64,000 nucleotides of DNA. Origin: Aliiroseovarius sp. S1339 (GTDB taxonomy: Bacteria > Pseudomonadota > Alphaproteobacteria > Rhodobacterales > Rhodobacteraceae). The stretch is taken from contig NZ_JALPQG010000001.1 in the NCBI RefSeq assembly GCF_023195695.1, positions 248,001 to 312,000 of the forward strand. Direction: 5' to 3'. A program made the position numbers and the translations under genes. Shown here in pieces: positions 40,401 through 47,726 of this stretch (positions are counted from its first letter, which is position 1; each line of letters opens with the position of its first letter). Below the pieces are notes generated by a model. The model ran no database searches. It had not been told where the DNA came from and saw only the letters and a list, made by a program, of their open reading frames with translations.

Positions 40401-43400
40401 GCGCAATGCTTGCATGAAGCGCTGAAGAACCGGATCGACACTTGTCGCAGCCTCGTCAAAAACCGCACGCAGCAGGATTCCCATCTCGGGCGACGTGGGC
40501 ATATCGAAACGATCCGGTCCAATCGCGGCGTCAACATCTTCTGGTGTAAGCGTCACTCGGGCAAAGCGCTGGTCGTTGATCCTGACGCCATGCAGCGTAA
40601 CTGCGACCCGGTTTCGAGCTGGCTCGGAACTGGCACCAACCGTCAGCTGAGCTTCGACCTCCAACGCGCGCAATTCCAGCAGGTCATCGGTCCCGGGTCC
40701 GCCGACAAGCCAACCACCCTCACGGCGCAGCCCCGCTGCCAACACAACGGCATGTGCTGTACGCGGCGAGACGGACGGCGCATCGACATCAATGTCGACC
40801 CCGACAATCTCTGCCAAAAGATGTCCGGTGAACGCAATGCCAGAGCCGCCCGTGGCTGTGTTAAGCGGCAGCAGAGCACCCAGCGAGGCGGACTCGATCT
40901 TTTGTAATTCTCGCTGAATATTTCTTGCTTGTGCGGCAAGGCTCAACCCAGCCGCCGCAGCAGCGGTCATTGCCCGCAGTGCGGCATCAGTTTCGATCAC
41001 GCCATAGACAAGATGCGCGTCCAATCCGGGGCGAAGTGTTGTTGACCAGCCGGGCGGCGGGGTCAGTTCGCGAACGATATCCAGGCCAGTGTCCAAATGC
41101 TGTTCAAGCAAAGCACGCGCGCGGGCGAGATCGTCGTCGTCAGGCTCGTCCGTATCAGGGGCTGGCATGAATTCAGACAAACGGCGCAACGCTTCTTCGG
41201 TTTCAAATGGCAGAGCGGTGGGGGCGTCCGCAAGCGTCAGCGGCAAGCCGATCGCAACAAAGCGATCAATGCCGGAACCCATTTCGACAAGCGCCAACCA
41301 CGCCGCATGACCTGCTTCGGGTGCTGCAACAAGCACAACACCCGGCAATGAACGGATCAGCGACAGCGCGTGGCGCAACCGGGCCACTTGACCCAAGATC
41401 CCGCTCGCATCCCCGACAGCCAAAGCCGCATCACTGCGTGGGGCCAAAAGAATGTGCCAGTCGCCATTGGTTGCGGGTAGCGGTGTAAAGGCCAAGGGGT
41501 CGCGGCCCGCCTCTCGCATGTCCAGAACGCGCGCGGCATCGACACCCGACGGCAGGTCGGCATCTGCAGGCAAGACCCTGACGGTCACGCTCACAGTTGG
41601 CGCGCTGTCCAGAATTTCCGTCAAATCTATTCCTGCCAGAAGCGCCGTCGCGGTCTGGTTTTCGACAAGGTGCAGCGTTGTGCCGGGCACATCGACTTCT
41701 GGCACGCGCACGCGACCGTCGCTTTCTTCCCACAGGGCCGCAACGCCAGCCAGCCCGTCGCCCAGACTATCGCGCGCAAGCTCTGTTCCGAACGGGCCAA
41801 GGGCGGCAGGGTATTCGCTGAGTATTGCATCTGCCAGAATGCCGGGTTCCAGTCCGACGTCACCGGGCAACCAGCGCCGGATCGGGATCGAGCGGGTGAC
41901 GTCGGGGATTGGCAACGGCGTGTCCGGCTGACGCCAAACCGCTATGGCTGGAAGGCCTGCGCCAGGTAAGAGATCAATCCGCCATGGATCGGCAAGCGTG
42001 CCAGACCCGTCAATGTGAACATCTGCATCACTGTCACCGGAAAGGAAGCGCGCAAGCGGTTGTAAACGCCGTGCAATGTCGATCTGCGCATCGCTCAACA
42101 TCTCGGCGACCCATGCCCGCAAAGCGGCTTCTGCGTCATCTACCAGATCGGCCAATCGCAATCGATATATGTCGGGTTTTCCCAAAATTGGTGCAGATCG
42201 CTGCCAGCCCACCGCATCGATCAGATCTCGCAGCCAATCGGCACTGGTCACCCTGTCGGTCAGTGCCACCACAAGGCGCTCGATTGCGTCCCAGTCTTTA
42301 TCGTCAAAAGAGGCCACAAGATCGTCATACCGCGCCCGGATTTCGGGCAGTGGTATGGGCACGTCGACACCGTCCAGAAAAAGTTCGGGGTTCGGGGTTT
42401 CCGGCGCAAAATCAAACCCATCCTGAGCCCGCCAGAGCAGCGCCAATGACAGATGATCCACCGCAACCCGCGCGCTGCGGCGACCCAGCGAAAGGCGCGA
42501 CCCATCTTTCATGGCGGCGCGCGCCTGAACAGTGATTTCTGGCAGGAACCCCGTGGCGCCGCTGTCCAGATCGACCGACAGAAGGGCGACCCGCGCACGC
42601 GTCTCGATGACGGTTTCGCCGTTCGCGATGGTGTCGACAGATTGTCTGACACCAAGCCCCAGCACCAAGCGCCCGCCACCGTTCTGCCATATGGCGACAT
42701 AGACACCGCCATCAAGCGCAAGTTCCCAAGGGTCGGCGATCGTGCCGCTTCCAGTGATCGCATCTGCGGTCGTATCACCGGTTATCAGTCGACGCAGATT
42801 ACCCAACACGCGTGAGACATCCGGCGCGTGATTGGCCAGAACATCCTTCCAGTGATCGCGCAATTGTCCAAGCGGGTCGCCAAAGAAGGCGATCAGATCA
42901 ATGACCGGAAAGCCCGCCGGCGCACCGGTTGGTGCGCGCCAGCCAAGCACCACCGCGATCAGATCGCCTGCTGGGCCAAGATTGCCAAGCACTTCGGCCA
43001 ACGCATCTGTGACCGCTGCCGCCGCGGTGGCCGCCAGCGCCTCTGGATTGGTCAGGTCCAAACGCGGGTGGTTGGTGCCAAAAACGGTCGCGTTCAGAAC
43101 TTCGATGATCAGAAGCGGGCGACGGCCCTCGTTCAGCCCGAACCCAAGGACCAGCGCGTCGGCCGATACATTCGGCGCAGCAAGCGTGGAAAGATCGTAT
43201 CGAAGCTGCGCGCGAAGCGATGGCACGGCCATGGCCTCGCCGGTGCCAAGGTCCAGCTTCACGATATCTGCTACGAACTCGGCTTCAGCGTTGCCGCTGG
43301 TCATGCCAAATCGGGTGGACATTGTGATGACCGGGCGGCCAGCCGCTCCGGGTCCAACCCTGAACCCAACGCGCAGATTGGCGGACCCCACAGGCAGGCG

Positions 43401-44336
43401 GACGGTATCTGCGCCCTCAACAGCCGCACCATTCGCAAGAAGGGCCGCCAATGATTGCAGCCACGCGGTGCGCGCCGCCGTTTCACCCAATGTTTGAGCA
43501 AGCCAATCCACCAGCACGTCGGGGCCGGTGTCGAAAATGTCCGTGACAGGTAAATTCGGTATCACAGGATTGGTCCCAAGCCCCAACAGCTCTGCAAGGG
43601 CGGCCACCTGCGGGTCCGCGCTGGCCCCCAACTGTGCCTGCATAAGGCCTACGATCAGCTCGATCCCTGCATCCCCTAGCGCGTCCGGGTCGGTCAGCGA
43701 CAGGTTCAGGTCCCTGCCCGTCGCCTCTCCGGGCAGTTGCAGGCCGCCAAGGGTCAAAGCCACCACCGGCAGACCATCCGCCGCGATGGTCGGCACAAGC
43801 AGCCGCAGTCCGACCGCGCGCAACCCCGCCTCGCCCGGCGGGGTGGGAGTGTTGGCGATGGTAATTTCCGAAGAGATTGCGAAAAACCCACCGCGCTGGC
43901 CGATCAGGTCAGGGCTTGGGCGCGGTGTGCCCTCTTTGCCAGCTCGGAAAAGCGGGATCATCAATGATGACTGGCTTTCGGTCAAAGGCGCACGCGTGTC
44001 GAATTTCACGCCAAGAAAAAGATGCACTTCCGTTGACGGGACCGGATCGTCATCAAGAACTAGATAGAAACGAATGCGCGCGCCTGTGCTGACATTATCG
44101 GCGAACAGTTCGATCCAGTATCGCGCCTCGGCGTCCCGTTCTTCTTCGCCGCCACGCGCGCTTTGCGCGAAGGCAAGTAGCGCCGATCGCTGTGCATCGT
44201 CGGCAAGGATATCGCGCAAATAGTCTTCCGGGTTGCGTAGCCAGTCTTCGTTAAATTCGCCGTCGCCATCGACAAGCCCCAGCGCGCGCAAAAGGTCGGA
44301 TGTGTCGCCGAAACTGTCAGGGCTAAACGCATTCAT
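34485..44336 (-). CDS. Giant 3283-residue protein with DUF6603-like domain and internal repeats
   Basis: One uninterrupted frame of 9.85 kb. The N-terminal two thirds consist of recurring modules: a helical block with LVDGDGEF (about 20-30) recurs as IVDGDGHF (about 1310) and, weaker, as LLLRQSGSFHGPTLAAW (about 1690). A second motif recurs as GSGTIADPWELAL (about 527) and GSGTLADPWRIDL (about 774). From about 2145 to 2615 a DUF6603-like beta-rich domain is recognisable (FFLTGVGGGFGINRDI, FVITLGGYHPNFHRDGYP, AETYFALTSEAFMAGGLFE, YFDPFRYEADAHVRVSAGI). A basic, probably flexible region (about 2700-2950) and a final beta part follow. There is no signal peptide, transmembrane helix or enzyme motif. 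The start overlaps the preceding stop as ATGA. Function unknown; the long amphipathic beta structure could bind lipid or form a fibre, but that is speculation. Confidence 0.85.
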   Translation of the reverse strand: MNAFSPDSFGDTSDLLRALGLVDGDGEFNEDWLRNPEDYLRDILADDAQRSALLAFAQSARGGEEERDAEARYWIELFADNVSTGARIRFYLVLDDDPVPSTEVHLFLGVKFDTRAPLTESQSSLMIPLFRAGKEGTPRPSPDLIGQRGGFFAISSEITIANTPTPPGEAGLRAVGLRLLVPTIAADGLPVVALTLGGLQLPGEATGRDLNLSLTDPDALGDAGIELIVGLMQAQLGASADPQVAALAELLGLGTNPVIPNLPVTDIFDTGPDVLVDWLAQTLGETAARTAWLQSLAALLANGAAVEGADTVRLPVGSANLRVGFRVGPGAAGRPVITMSTRFGMTSGNAEAEFVADIVKLDLGTGEAMAVPSLRAQLRYDLSTLAAPNVSADALVLGFGLNEGRRPLLIIEVLNATVFGTNHPRLDLTNPEALAATAAAAVTDALAEVLGNLGPAGDLIAVVLGWRAPTGAPAGFPVIDLIAFFGDPLGQLRDHWKDVLANHAPDVSRVLGNLRRLITGDTTADAITGSGTIADPWELALDGGVYVAIWQNGGGRLVLGLGVRQSVDTIANGETVIETRARVALLSVDLDSGATGFLPEITVQARAAMKDGSRLSLGRRSARVAVDHLSLALLWRAQDGFDFAPETPNPELFLDGVDVPIPLPEIRARYDDLVASFDDKDWDAIERLVVALTDRVTSADWLRDLIDAVGWQRSAPILGKPDIYRLRLADLVDDAEAALRAWVAEMLSDAQIDIARRLQPLARFLSGDSDADVHIDGSGTLADPWRIDLLPGAGLPAIAVWRQPDTPLPIPDVTRSIPIRRWLPGDVGLEPGILADAILSEYPAALGPFGTELARDSLGDGLAGVAALWEESDGRVRVPEVDVPGTTLHLVENQTATALLAGIDLTEILDSAPTVSVTVRVLPADADLPSGVDAARVLDMREAGRDPLAFTPLPATNGDWHILLAPRSDAALAVGDASGILGQVARLRHALSLIRSLPGVVLVAAPEAGHAAWLALVEMGSGIDRFVAIGLPLTLADAPTALPFETEEALRRLSEFMPAPDTDEPDDDDLARARALLEQHLDTGLDIVRELTPPPGWSTTLRPGLDAHLVYGVIETDAALRAMTAAAAAGLSLAAQARNIQRELQKIESASLGALLPLNTATGGSGIAFTGHLLAEIVGVDIDVDAPSVSPRTAHAVVLAAGLRREGGWLVGGPGTDDLLELRALEVEAQLTVGASSEPARNRVAVTLHGVRINDQRFARVTLTPEDVDAAIGPDRFDMPTSPEMGILLRAVFDEAATSVDPVLQRFMQALRALQIVDGDGHFDALSLSNWIDDPAARLQQVLSDTAQYALLVGLIENLSGDHAGLTFDPISSALSISCGANTGLPLFTEWSIDATIAGGGVTAAGLRLGALTGTRLVVDFLPFAANLQIAPDDGARMGRLPTTLPLWPTIDFEHLAKTALPALAAVAAEELLEGVRDIHPQAKTITDAFLNALGMLQDGRTSIPPLLFIDPASALRQSDILGNGAVFQPVRVAALIDALKPITGLAGPSGVLTLATGVSLRARDVGGLVLDIAFDPAAFMPGADIDFGGAVGLEFTADGRVLPAISSFAGLAGGVPGNSAAHLTVANGATRLFVRNAAGSDLEIFPNPADLGAITTAAVTAALPLVLDAIADSGTDHGDLIADIGDALLLRQSGSFHGPTLAAWATDPAGSLQTRWPALLASGLSNLDDALPADISASSDASGVTVTIAQAGSPSWNMTLTFNQAPLFVELGGVFAGLPFIESVATTLRFDATGLARLNATLGPAEIPVDPALTLRPVFSLDVGSSVPSPFVSVGLSVDAAHSQALAMRYSFNTQSFDLGFGSNSPEEIATGILHFAIDMLGGFVVQLPEVDAVLNETVGSRDIRFLLSDVVLNDTGTALDAELFRVMRNPGESEQQLIDSKIARVIKLLQNIASANPSVTIDGVLTIGLSTIDGVLGINLALADRLAIAQGDIAVWLENDNRWIIGTPDAGVIVGLVDISNPINIRFAPRLSVNGVGLRIGRSNAPLLTEPIGLGSVAFHIYAALQPGQVLGGAQVELAEISVAVGGGSGESSDGNGVAEGMLSETNDGEAPLAPAFSPALSVQTKPGGGIAVGFRAGEGDGPWWLPIRSQFGPIYIDQIGLGAQMDAATQNLKSVSLLFDGNVSIAGLQAAVDDLELRHRLDRGGIFDPEAWAVDLAGLAISADMSGVTLAGGLRKFGDPPSVDYIGMLQARFASYGLSVYGGYSSVNEDNDQYSAFFVYGAVLGPFGGPPCFFLTGVGGGFGINRDIKPPDDIGKFNEFTMIAALDPAYRPSDDLMAEMEKVRNEFLPKKGNFWFAAGISFNSFALVDGIAVVAVEFGHGFELSIFGLARMALPRPEAALVSIELGLIARFSTEEGVIWIQAQLTENSWLFHQSARLTGGFAYVSWFKGAKAGEFVITLGGYHPNFHRDGYPVVPRLGFNWSVSSNIVVKAETYFALTSEAFMAGGLFEASAKFGPAYAHLSFGGNAIVYFDPFRYEADAHVRVSAGIRINVLFGTINLSFSLGAFVEVAGPEFHGSARVEIGPIDITVRFGNANGQTPDPLSWVAFVEKYLELAPGNRAAALSSIAGRGALPPPVQSSSGSERGATPDGSAAHPFEVMSEFELSLTSTIPILSIALEGKEFDAQNNVMPNANLGLAPMRRALGTSRLNLRLVPKHGSPGGPIALQDTARVTITPRTTGRFPKGVWGIAPGEDEKVIPKGDVIPATEGVDLKFVPSLNARIPIASTGGVSFDQVEPSRPAPLPLRRGGAIRARVIAAAQQQRALLKTIDHNQMPIYAGEWHRATRNTDLSLTPRSATAMRSFQGNRATPMRVGLLSERIVGSVRTGRKKLKRRPTDSAIPQKYRRPQLRGMLQQELRSTDGVFAEKGTQVTARTRAAKGLKRMAPPLLDAMQAERSVLLRTEVRAPTKAGTLLAEGHTPETARAASAVSFAAKGSGPAERAVLGDVQNNLVGTRTKGSRDTVLSGGQIAVFDLPASTAVTRFPSNGALALSGAGRLLVIGGDGELSQNRKVGGQVELSATDRAFAIIAGVEASSEEIAGWVESTDVAYLGYSLARCRGGVVRAEGAGRARGGRKAGTGWMTARDLVDQSSLVETDFDAGATCVAVVLEGPGTEADLADLSIAISGAKLVDQRPQIVPFDGKTLLVYDITSDDKGASLRVSVAGRIAERLDGVLATSLGSDALISRVLNSAMNLDLEVISDSKASGATARWIPPKDVELE

Positions 44337-45193
44337 CGCCGTGCCCTTTCGATCTGACCGCGTGCCGCGATGCTATCAATCGTCAGGCGCCCTCGGGTCG
44401 CCGTAAGTGCGCCCGCAATCAGGCGTTGGTTTTTGGCGTCCACGCCCACTGCTCCGGCCACGCTGGCAGTGGCGGCAACAATCGAAGAATGCGCCAGTGC
44501 GATAAGCGCGTCCCCCCAAACGCGCGCGACCAAAGCGTTGCCAGCGGGGCGATCAACCGTCGCCATCACGGTGCCCGCGACAGTCGTTTTTGATCCGACA
44601 GCAATGGGAACAGACATCGTATCACGCAACCCATCAGCTTCGACCGGAATATCAACGCGCACCCGTCCCGATGTCACCGTTGACTTGATGCGCCCAAGAT
44701 GGACGACAAGTTGGTTGATCCCGTCATCCCAGATAACGCTGGCCTCGCCCTTGGCGCGATCGCGTGCGGCATATTGCAAAAGCTGTTCCAGGGATTTCGA
44801 GGCAAGGGGGATAGACGGCCCATTCTTTCCGATATCTATCGTCGTTTTCGGGAAGGCCTCGGGATCTTTTTCGCGCAGAAATTCGACCACCAGCCCGGTC
44901 ACATTGTGAAGCCGCGCGTCTGAGGTCGGGCGCTCGGCGGCCGTGGCCTTTTTCAGCGCTTCGGCCACGGATTGAGGGGTGAGCTTTGACGTTTCAACCT
45001 TGGGCCTTGGTTCGGTCACCACCAGCACATCGCGCACGTCAATCGCGTCGATCCGGCCAACTTCGTCAATGACCCGATCCAATCGTTCCCGGTCAGATGG
45101 CGAAAGATCATCCAGTCGATCAAGGTCGTCAATACGTGTCCCGACAGACGGACGCCGGCCTATGCTCCCAGATAAATTTGGTCTGCGCGTCAT
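44333..45193 (-). CDS. Uncharacterised 286-residue protein, first gene of the DUF6603 operon
   Basis: The N-terminus is Arg/Ser-rich and probably disordered (RRPNLSGSIGRRPSVGTR), followed by an acidic helix (SPSDRERLDRVIDEVGRIDA). A helix block (about 75-110) precedes an all-beta part (VIWDDGINQLVVHLGRIKST, TMSVPIAVGSKTTVAGTVMA), and the chain ends in a basic IERARR. There is no signal peptide or known domain. The ATG at 45193 has GGGAGG five bases upstream, the strongest ribosome-binding site of the operon, and its stop overlaps the giant gene's start. It probably sets the expression level of the operon or caps the assembly. Confidence 0.72.
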   Translation of the reverse strand: MTRRPNLSGSIGRRPSVGTRIDDLDRLDDLSPSDRERLDRVIDEVGRIDAIDVRDVLVVTEPRPKVETSKLTPQSVAEALKKATAAERPTSDARLHNVTGLVVEFLREKDPEAFPKTTIDIGKNGPSIPLASKSLEQLLQYAARDRAKGEASVIWDDGINQLVVHLGRIKSTVTSGRVRVDIPVEADGLRDTMSVPIAVGSKTTVAGTVMATVDRPAGNALVARVWGDALIALAHSSIVAATASVAGAVGVDAKNQRLIAGALTATRGRLTIDSIAARGQIERARR

Positions 45194-45212
45194 AGAGGCC
45201 TCCCTCGCACGC

Positions 45213-45226
45213 CAAGCGTAAGCTTG
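45213..45226. promoter_or_regulatory. Short inverted repeat upstream of the DUF6603 operon
   Basis: CAAGC-GTAA-GCTTG is a perfect 5-bp inverted repeat 20 bp upstream of the ATG at 45193. It could be an operator or a leader hairpin; too short to be sure. No sigma-70 promoter was clearly recognised nearby. Confidence 0.25.
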
Positions 45227-45284
45227 CCCAAAATAGGACCACTGTGCGACGTCTCATACGTCCCCAACTAAGGGAGAAGGCGAT

Positions 45285-45485
45285 CTATTTTTTTAGCGTA
45301 TCTTGAACGAGATGCAGCATGGCACCCAATGTGAGCCAAAGGGCCAGGAAGCCGATAAGTTCTAAAGCAAAGCTTCCCCACTTAAAGAAGATTTGAGCCA
45401 CGGTAAGCGATACGGCAAACGGCAAAGCTTCCCGTACCAAAATCTCGCGCAATCCAAAAACATTGACCAAAGAGAACAAAATCAC
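45285..45485 (-). CDS. Small hydrophobic membrane protein, about 65 residues
   Basis: Not recognised. Two hydrophobic segments are visible (ALPFAVSLTVAQIFFKWGSF and LIGFLALWLTLGAMLHLV), then a lysine at the C-terminus. A strong AGGAGG lies at about 45486-45492. The GTG at 45485 sits too close to it, so the TTG at 45479 (seven bases away) may be the true start. It is separate from the DUF6603 operon by a 91-base gap. The 273 bases between it and the CBS gene show no gene. Confidence 0.55.
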   Translation of the reverse strand: MILFSLVNVFGLREILVREALPFAVSLTVAQIFFKWGSFALELIGFLALWLTLGAMLHLVQDTLKK

Positions 45486-45758
45486 CCCTCCTGATTGAAT
45501 AGCTGAAAATGTTCAAAACCGCCCGAAAAACACAGCACTGGCGTGGCCCGATGATAGCGGCGCGAATATCAATCTGTCAAATTACCGCCTTTAGGACGCT
45601 CATCTGCTCTGCTGGACCGGGCAAGGGCGCCGCGCCGAATTGGTTCGTTCGACCGAGTGAAATCGACGGGGGCCACTGTGGCGTTCGTTCGTTGACTTGG
45701 CCAAGTAACTTATCTAAATTATTGTTTTTAAGTATTTATATGCCTGCAACGGGCGGCT

Positions 45759-46151
45759 CTATCCGTGTCGAAGAAAGACCTTTAGCAGGTCCGCGCGGTC
45801 AAGCATCCCGACAAGTTCACCGTTACGCATAACCGGGAAACTACGAAAAGGCTGGTCCAGAAACACTTCTGCCGCCGTCACAAAATCGGTCTCTGCCTCT
45901 ATCGTAGTGATGTCGGTGTTCATGCTGTCGGCGACGGTTCCGCTCCACTGTTGGTAGTAGCTCGCGTTCAGCGCAGGGCGGAAGCAGTCCTTTTCGGTAA
46001 TGATCCCAATGAGCTGCCCTGCCTCGTCAACAACCGCCGCGCCTGAAGAGGCCCCTTCCACAAGACGTGCTGTTGCCTCACGGATTGGGCAGTCGCCAGA
46101 CAGGCGCAGGAAATCGGTCTGCATGACCGACGAAATACGTTCCTCAGCCAT
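45759..46151 (-). CDS. Two-CBS-domain protein at the end of the nqr cluster
   Basis: A 130-residue protein made of a tandem CBS pair: VMQTDFLRLSGDCPIREATA with GAAVVDEAGQLIGIITEKD, and SMNTDITTIEAETDFVTAAE with FPVMRNGELVGMLDRADLL. Such pairs bind adenosine nucleotides and sense energy charge. The ATG at 46151 lies inside the end of nqrM, so translation is coupled and the gene belongs to the nqr operon. It may tune the complex or respond to NAD/ATP state; the target is inferred only from position. Confidence 0.85.
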   Translation of the reverse strand: MAEERISSVMQTDFLRLSGDCPIREATARLVEGASSGAAVVDEAGQLIGIITEKDCFRPALNASYYQQWSGTVADSMNTDITTIEAETDFVTAAEVFLDQPFRSFPVMRNGELVGMLDRADLLKVFLRHG

Positions 46152-46320
46152 CTACATTCTCCTCAGATTTTGCACGCCGTGGACATCCATCGCACCGATT
46201 GCCGGGAATACATGACGCGCCACCGCAGGATGTCTGCGGTGGCCGCCCCGTCAGCAGCAGTCCCAGCGCCAAGCCGCCAAAGACCAGAAGAAAAATACCC
46301 ATCGAAAGGATCAGTTCCAT
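46144..46320 (-). CDS. nqrM: NqrM, maturation factor of Na+-translocating NADH:quinone oxidoreductase
   Basis: A 58-residue membrane protein. One N-terminal helix (MELILSMGIFLLVFGGLALG) precedes a four-cysteine motif, C32-G-G-A-S-C37 and C43-D-G-C46, the layout known for NqrM. That protein is thought to deliver iron for the Cys4 iron site shared by NqrD and NqrE. GAGGTG lies six bases before the ATG at 46320. It overlaps the CBS gene downstream by eight bases. Its presence just after nqrF supports a working, assembled complex despite the odd NqrB. Confidence 0.82.
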   Translation of the reverse strand: MELILSMGIFLLVFGGLALGLLLTGRPPQTSCGGASCIPGNRCDGCPRRAKSEENVDG

Positions 46321-46502
46321 TTCGTCACCTCATTTGCGGCATGTGCATCAAACGTCCCGGTGGCGATTTGGCTCAACGCTTGGCCTTCCGAGATCAATAA
46401 CAGCGCCGCGATGTTGTGCTGCCGGGCAAGATCCGGCCCCTGACGCGCGCCCGCACGCGTTGCGAAAGTTCGACAGTTACAGTTTCGGAAATTGCTTGTC
46501 AT
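46311..46502 (-). pseudogene. Probable C-terminal remnant of apbE (flavin transferase)
   Basis: A 63-residue frame between nqrF and nqrM. DLARQHNIAALLLISEGQAL followed by ATGTFDAH resembles the C-terminal end of ApbE proteins, which in many nqr operons follow nqrF and attach FMN to NqrB and NqrC. The N-terminal part (NFRNCNCRTFATRAGARQG) shows no ApbE fold. It is best read as a leftover of a deleted apbE, or a coincidental small gene. The ATG directly follows the nqrF stop and the end overlaps nqrM, so the frame may still be translated. Confidence 0.4.
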
Positions 46503-46505
46503 GTG

Positions 46506-47726
46506 TCAGGTTCCGAAATCGTCGTTGAAAATATTGCGGCGTTCAACGCCCATCTGCTCAAGCGTCGCGATGACGGCTGAAATCATGACCGGCGGTCCGC
46601 AAAGGTAGTATTCGCAGTCTTCAGGCGTGGGATGGGCGGACATGCCTTTGCGAACTGTTTGGTGAATAAAGCCCGTCTCGCCCGTCCAGCGATCACCGGG
46701 GGCGGGATCGGACAAGGCTGGCGTCCAAGAGAAGTTCGGATGTTTGGCCGCGATCGCGTCGAACTCGTCGACATAAAACAGATCGGCGGCAGTGCGCGCG
46801 CCATAGAAATAGAACATCCGCCTGCCAGACCCCTGCCCGATCTGTTCGTGGATCAACGCGCGCAGCGGTGCCATGCCGACGCCGCCGCCGATGAACACCA
46901 TGTCCTTCCCGGTCGGTTGCGCATGGAAATCGCCGAAGGGACCCGCTGCGCCAACCGTGTCGCCGCTTTTAAGGGAAAACAGATAGGACGACACGATGCC
47001 CGGCGGCACCTCACGTTCTTGTCCTGCCGGGGGCACCGCAAGGCGAATGTTGAACACAAGGCGACCAGCGTCTTCAGGTCGGTTAGCGATAGAGTACGCG
47101 CGGCTTACCGGCACGTCCGAGCCACCTTTCAAGCCCGTCCAGCCCGAAATTTTCCACGTCTCGGCAAAAGGTGCGGGGATATCGAGGCGTGAGAAATCCA
47201 GATCGTAAGGCGGCGCGTAAAGCTGCATGAAACTGCCCGCGTGAAAGTCGATCTTTTTTCCGTCCGGTAGGTCAAGCACCAGTTCACGGATCAGCGGCGC
47301 GAGCATTCGGTTTGAACGGACCCGGCAATCAATGCTTTCTGCGTCAAGAATGTCAGCCGCGACCGAAACGCCGACCGCGCCGCGCAAGTTAACCTGACAG
47401 GCCAGCCTCACGTGATCGCGCCGCTCGGACGGCGACAGAATGCCGCGTTCGGTCGCCACGGGCAGGCCCGCGCCTTCGCCCGAAACAGCCAAGCGACACA
47501 ACCCGCAGGTACCCTTTCCACCGCAGGCCGCCGGAACGGGGACGCCAGCAGATTGCAGCACCGACAGCAGATTGTCGCCGCGTGAAGCCTCGATGCTGGT
47601 GTCGTCATTTACGGTCACGATCAGGCTTTCTTGCGGGATAAGCCTGTTGCGCGCCGCCAGAAGGCCGACCGTCAACAAGACGACAAGCAAGATCAGCAGC
47701 AGGCTTCCAACGGCGATTTCTGTCAT
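46506..47726 (-). CDS. nqrF: Na+-NQR subunit F (NADH-oxidising, 2Fe-2S and FAD)
   Basis: A 406-residue NADH-binding subunit and electron entry point of Na+-NQR. It has one N-terminal helix (SLLLILLVVLLTVGLLAA) and a plant-type ferredoxin with C68, C74, C77 and about C110 as 2Fe-2S ligands (CGGKGTCGLC). An FAD domain (VSRAYSIANRPEDAGRLVF) and an NADH domain (VFIGGGVGMAPLRALIHEQ, YYLCGPPVMISAV) follow. It is the last canonical subunit gene of the nqrA-F order and overlaps nqrE by four bases. All cofactor ligands are present. Confidence 0.93.
   Translation of the reverse strand: MTEIAVGSLLLILLVVLLTVGLLAARNRLIPQESLIVTVNDDTSIEASRGDNLLSVLQSAGVPVPAACGGKGTCGLCRLAVSGEGAGLPVATERGILSPSERRDHVRLACQVNLRGAVGVSVAADILDAESIDCRVRSNRMLAPLIRELVLDLPDGKKIDFHAGSFMQLYAPPYDLDFSRLDIPAPFAETWKISGWTGLKGGSDVPVSRAYSIANRPEDAGRLVFNIRLAVPPAGQEREVPPGIVSSYLFSLKSGDTVGAAGPFGDFHAQPTGKDMVFIGGGVGMAPLRALIHEQIGQGSGRRMFYFYGARTAADLFYVDEFDAIAAKHPNFSWTPALSDPAPGDRWTGETGFIHQTVRKGMSAHPTPEDCEYYLCGPPVMISAVIATLEQMGVERRNIFNDDFGT

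Noticed and set aside
24219-45193. Could the six-gene operon be a phage tail, contractile injection or type VI module
   Set aside because: No sheath, tube, VgrG/spike, baseplate wedge, ClpV or lysozyme-like gene was seen, and protein sizes do not fit a tail operon.
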